Shown piece after piece: positions 6,468 through 7,326 of a stretch of DNA of 7,326 bases. The DNA is from Myxococcales bacterium (GTDB lineage Bacteria; Myxococcota; Myxococcia; Myxococcales; Myxococcaceae). A program made the position numbers and the translations under genes. Positions within the stretch are counted from its first letter, which is position 1. Every line of letters starts with the position of its first letter. The notes beneath the pieces were generated by a model. It searched no databases. It was not told the DNA's origin and saw nothing but the letters and a program-made list of their open reading frames with translations. Location of the stretch: NCBI GenBank assembly GCA_009885595.1, contig VFKJ01000472.1, positions 1-7,326 on the forward strand. Reading direction: 5' to 3'.

Positions 6468-6953
6468 ATGAACTCCCGCATCGCCCGGGTGTCGTTGGCC
6501 TCGCTCTGCCTCTTCCTGGGGGGCTGCGTGACCGTGCCCAAGGGTGAGGTCGACGATCTCAAGCCCGCGGTGCGCGCCATCATGCAGAGCTTCCGCTGGA
6601 AGGACTTTCGCGGGGCCGCCGACATGATGGTGCCCGCGCGCCAGGAGGCCTTCCTCAAGGCCCGCAAGGAGCTCAAGGACGACAACGATCTCTTCATCAC
6701 GAACTTCGAGCTGGAAGACGCGAAGCTGTCCGGCGACATGCTGATCGCCAAGGCGGTCACCCGCATCAGCTGGTACCGGCTGCCGTCCAACTCCGAGAAG
6801 ACCGCCACCGTCACCAACGTCTTCGTCTGGCGCGGCGGGGTGTGGCTGCTGGAGAGCATGGACGACGGGCCCTTCGAGGACCTGTTGCCCGACAAGAAGC
6901 CCGAGCCCCTCGACTCCGCTCGGGGTGACCGGGCGGCTGACGCGGGGCTCTGA
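6468..6953 (+). CDS. Small lipoprotein of unknown function
   Basis: The ATG at 6468 gives a 161-residue protein with a clear lipoprotein signal: MNSRIARVSLASLCLFLGGC, lipobox LGGC, lipidated Cys20. The residue after the cysteine is Val, not Asp, which would not argue for inner-membrane retention if the Enterobacteria rule applies. The mature part is a compact alpha/beta domain: a helix (DLKPAVRAIMQSFRWKDFRGAADMM), a Lys/Glu-rich helix (QEAFLKARKELKDD), then strands ending in TVTNVFVWRGGVWLLESMD. This order suggests an NTF2/DUF4440-like fold, but I do not recognise the family. A longer in-frame start at 6423 would put 15 residues before the signal and is less likely. The C-terminal residues after about 144 (PLDSARGD and the rest) come from a REP-like element. 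It is divergent from the TPR operon and may share its regulation. Confidence 0.86.
   Translation: MNSRIARVSLASLCLFLGGCVTVPKGEVDDLKPAVRAIMQSFRWKDFRGAADMMVPARQEAFLKARKELKDDNDLFITNFELEDAKLSGDMLIAKAVTRISWYRLPSNSEKTATVTNVFVWRGGVWLLESMDDGPFEDLLPDKKPEPLDSARGDRAADAGL
6906..6928. repeat. REP-like palindromic element inside the lipoprotein gene's 3' end
   Basis: The core CCTCGACTCCGCTCGGGG folds into a 6-bp stem (6908-6913 with 6920-6925, one G-U pair) and a 6-nt loop. Sequences of this type, often extended by GTGA as here, are a familiar class of dispersed palindromes in many bacterial genomes, and their translation gives PLDSARGD in this frame and VTPSGVEG on the other strand. Here the element is in frame and supplies the C-terminal residues of the lipoprotein. 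Recognition is from the sequence pattern; copy number in this genome is unknown. Confidence 0.6.
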
Positions 6954-6959
6954 GCCCGC

Positions 6960-7004
6960 AAAAAAAACCGCCCGTCGTCTCGGGGCCGGCCGAGGCGACG
7001 GGCG
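6960..7004 (-). terminator. Intrinsic terminator for minus-strand transcription
   Basis: A 15-bp inverted repeat (6969-6983 with 6990-7004, one imperfect pair, 6-nt loop GGCCGG) is followed on the minus strand by eight T residues (the A-run at 6960-6967). It would end transcription of the epimerase gene coming from the right, about 170 nt after its stop. In the plus direction the hairpin has no T-tract after it, so it may only stabilise the 3' end of the lipoprotein mRNA. Confidence 0.85.
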
Positions 7005-7009
7005 TCGAA

Positions 7010-7113
7010 GATTCCCCAATGGAATCCCCTTACCGGGGGTCTGACAAAGCAACGCAGGTGCCACGCCATTGACGGCAGTCAGACTCAGTAAGTACGGCGA
7101 CTTGCGTGCTTAC
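7010..7113. other. Intergenic stretch with several inverted repeats (possible structured RNA or long 3' UTR)
   Basis: Within the 219-nt gap 6954-7172, three further inverted repeats lie beside the terminator: GATTCC/GGAATC with a 5-nt spacer (7010-7026), CCCC/GGGG with a 5-nt spacer (7026-7038), and GTAAGTACG/CGTGCTTAC with an 8-nt loop (7088-7113, one wobble pair). The stretch from about 7040 to 7172 is visibly less GC-rich than the coding DNA around it. On the minus strand these hairpins lead directly into the terminator, so they could form a structured 3' UTR or a small RNA released from it. No tRNA or known RNA family is recognised. Confidence 0.4.
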
Positions 7114-7172
7114 AAAGCCATCGAGACTGCGACGAAGGCACTCCTGATCACGACATTTCGGTCAGGGATTCC

Positions 7173-7326
7173 TCACTCTCCGAGGACGGAGCGGATGGTC
7201 TCCTTCATCGAGTGGCGCGGCTTCCAGCCCGTCTCCGTGGTCCAGCGGGAGCCATCGACCATACAGAGGAACTGAATGTGGTCGAGCTCCTCCGGGGGGT
7301 AGCTGGCGAGCCGATAGCGGAACAGC
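7173..7326 (-). CDS. NAD-dependent epimerase/dehydratase (extended SDR family), C-terminal end only
   Basis: The minus frame is open from the right edge to a TGA at 7173-7175 (50 codons). The text includes YPPEELDHIQFLCMVDGSRW and GWKPRHSMKETIRSVLGE. The pattern 'D-G-x-R/K ... T-G-[FW]-x-P-[RK]-x-[ST]-x-x-E-T-[IL]-R' at the very C-terminus is characteristic of extended short-chain dehydrogenase/reductases acting on nucleotide sugars; these bind NAD(P) in an N-terminal Rossmann fold that lies outside the window. The exact substrate cannot be told from the tail. A matching intrinsic terminator lies downstream at 6960-7004. The gene converges on the small lipoprotein gene. Confidence 0.75.
   Translation of the reverse strand, partial: LFRYRLASYPPEELDHIQFLCMVDGSRWTTETGWKPRHSMKETIRSVLGE

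Noticed and set aside
4345..6471. 708-codon plus-strand open frame opposite the TPR gene
   Set aside because: It is antisense to a gene with clear TPR repeats, a membrane segment and good codon bias. The translation is Arg/Gly/Leu/His-rich with no domain signal, as expected for a shadow frame in high-GC DNA.
7069..7275. 68-codon plus-strand open frame
   Set aside because: More than half of it is antisense to the epimerase C-terminus, it has no ribosome site, and its codon use lacks the local third-position bias.

Overview
The window looks like chromosomal DNA from a high-GC deltaproteobacterium, most likely a myxobacterium of the Cystobacterineae type. This rests on very strong G/C preference at third codon positions, several lipoproteins, a cysteine-rich module joined to a bacterial B-repeat and tandem DUF1554-like domains, and a periplasmic TolB/FlgO-like protein. 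This is judged from sequence character only; no database comparison was possible.

Layout, left to right. (1) Positions 3-83 (+) look like the last 26 codons of a membrane protein. (2) Positions 131-1615 (+) encode a predicted cell-surface lipoprotein with a ten-cysteine module, one B-repeat and two DUF1554/endostatin-like domains. (3) Three minus-strand genes follow, separated by 5-6 nt, and look like one operon read from right to left: a 1213-residue TPR protein with a single central membrane segment (6438-2797), a 115-residue protein with two membrane segments (2791-2444), and a 272-residue exported TolB/FlgO-like protein with two C-terminal membrane segments (2437-1619). The operon ends 3 nt from the end of the convergent lipoprotein gene. 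(4) Only 29 nt from the TPR start, a 161-residue lipoprotein gene (6468-6953, +) is transcribed divergently. Its 3' end has been built from a REP-like palindrome. (5) A 219-nt intergenic region of lower GC holds several hairpins and an intrinsic terminator with a T-tract in the minus direction. (6) The window ends inside the C-terminus of a minus-strand NAD-dependent epimerase/dehydratase (7326-7173).

How the parts may work together (inference). The TPR protein would have a cytoplasmic TPR head, a disordered proline-rich linker of about 265 residues, one membrane crossing and a periplasmic TPR solenoid of about 750 residues. With a small inner-membrane partner and a periplasmic partner encoded in the same operon, this suggests an envelope-spanning assembly. 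The size and layout recall the myxobacterial gliding/spore-coat TPR proteins (AgmU/GltD, NfsD), but the neighbours visible here do not clearly match the glt locus as I remember it, so no gene symbol is assigned.

The most unusual structural observation is a 46-bp direct repeat (40-85 and 2441-2486, 43 of 46 identical). The right copy is the 3' end of the small membrane-protein gene plus the ribosome binding site of the next gene. The left copy is an orphan on the far side of the lipoprotein gene and forms the end of the leftmost ORF. It looks like the scar of an insertion or duplication of the 2.4-kb block between the copies.
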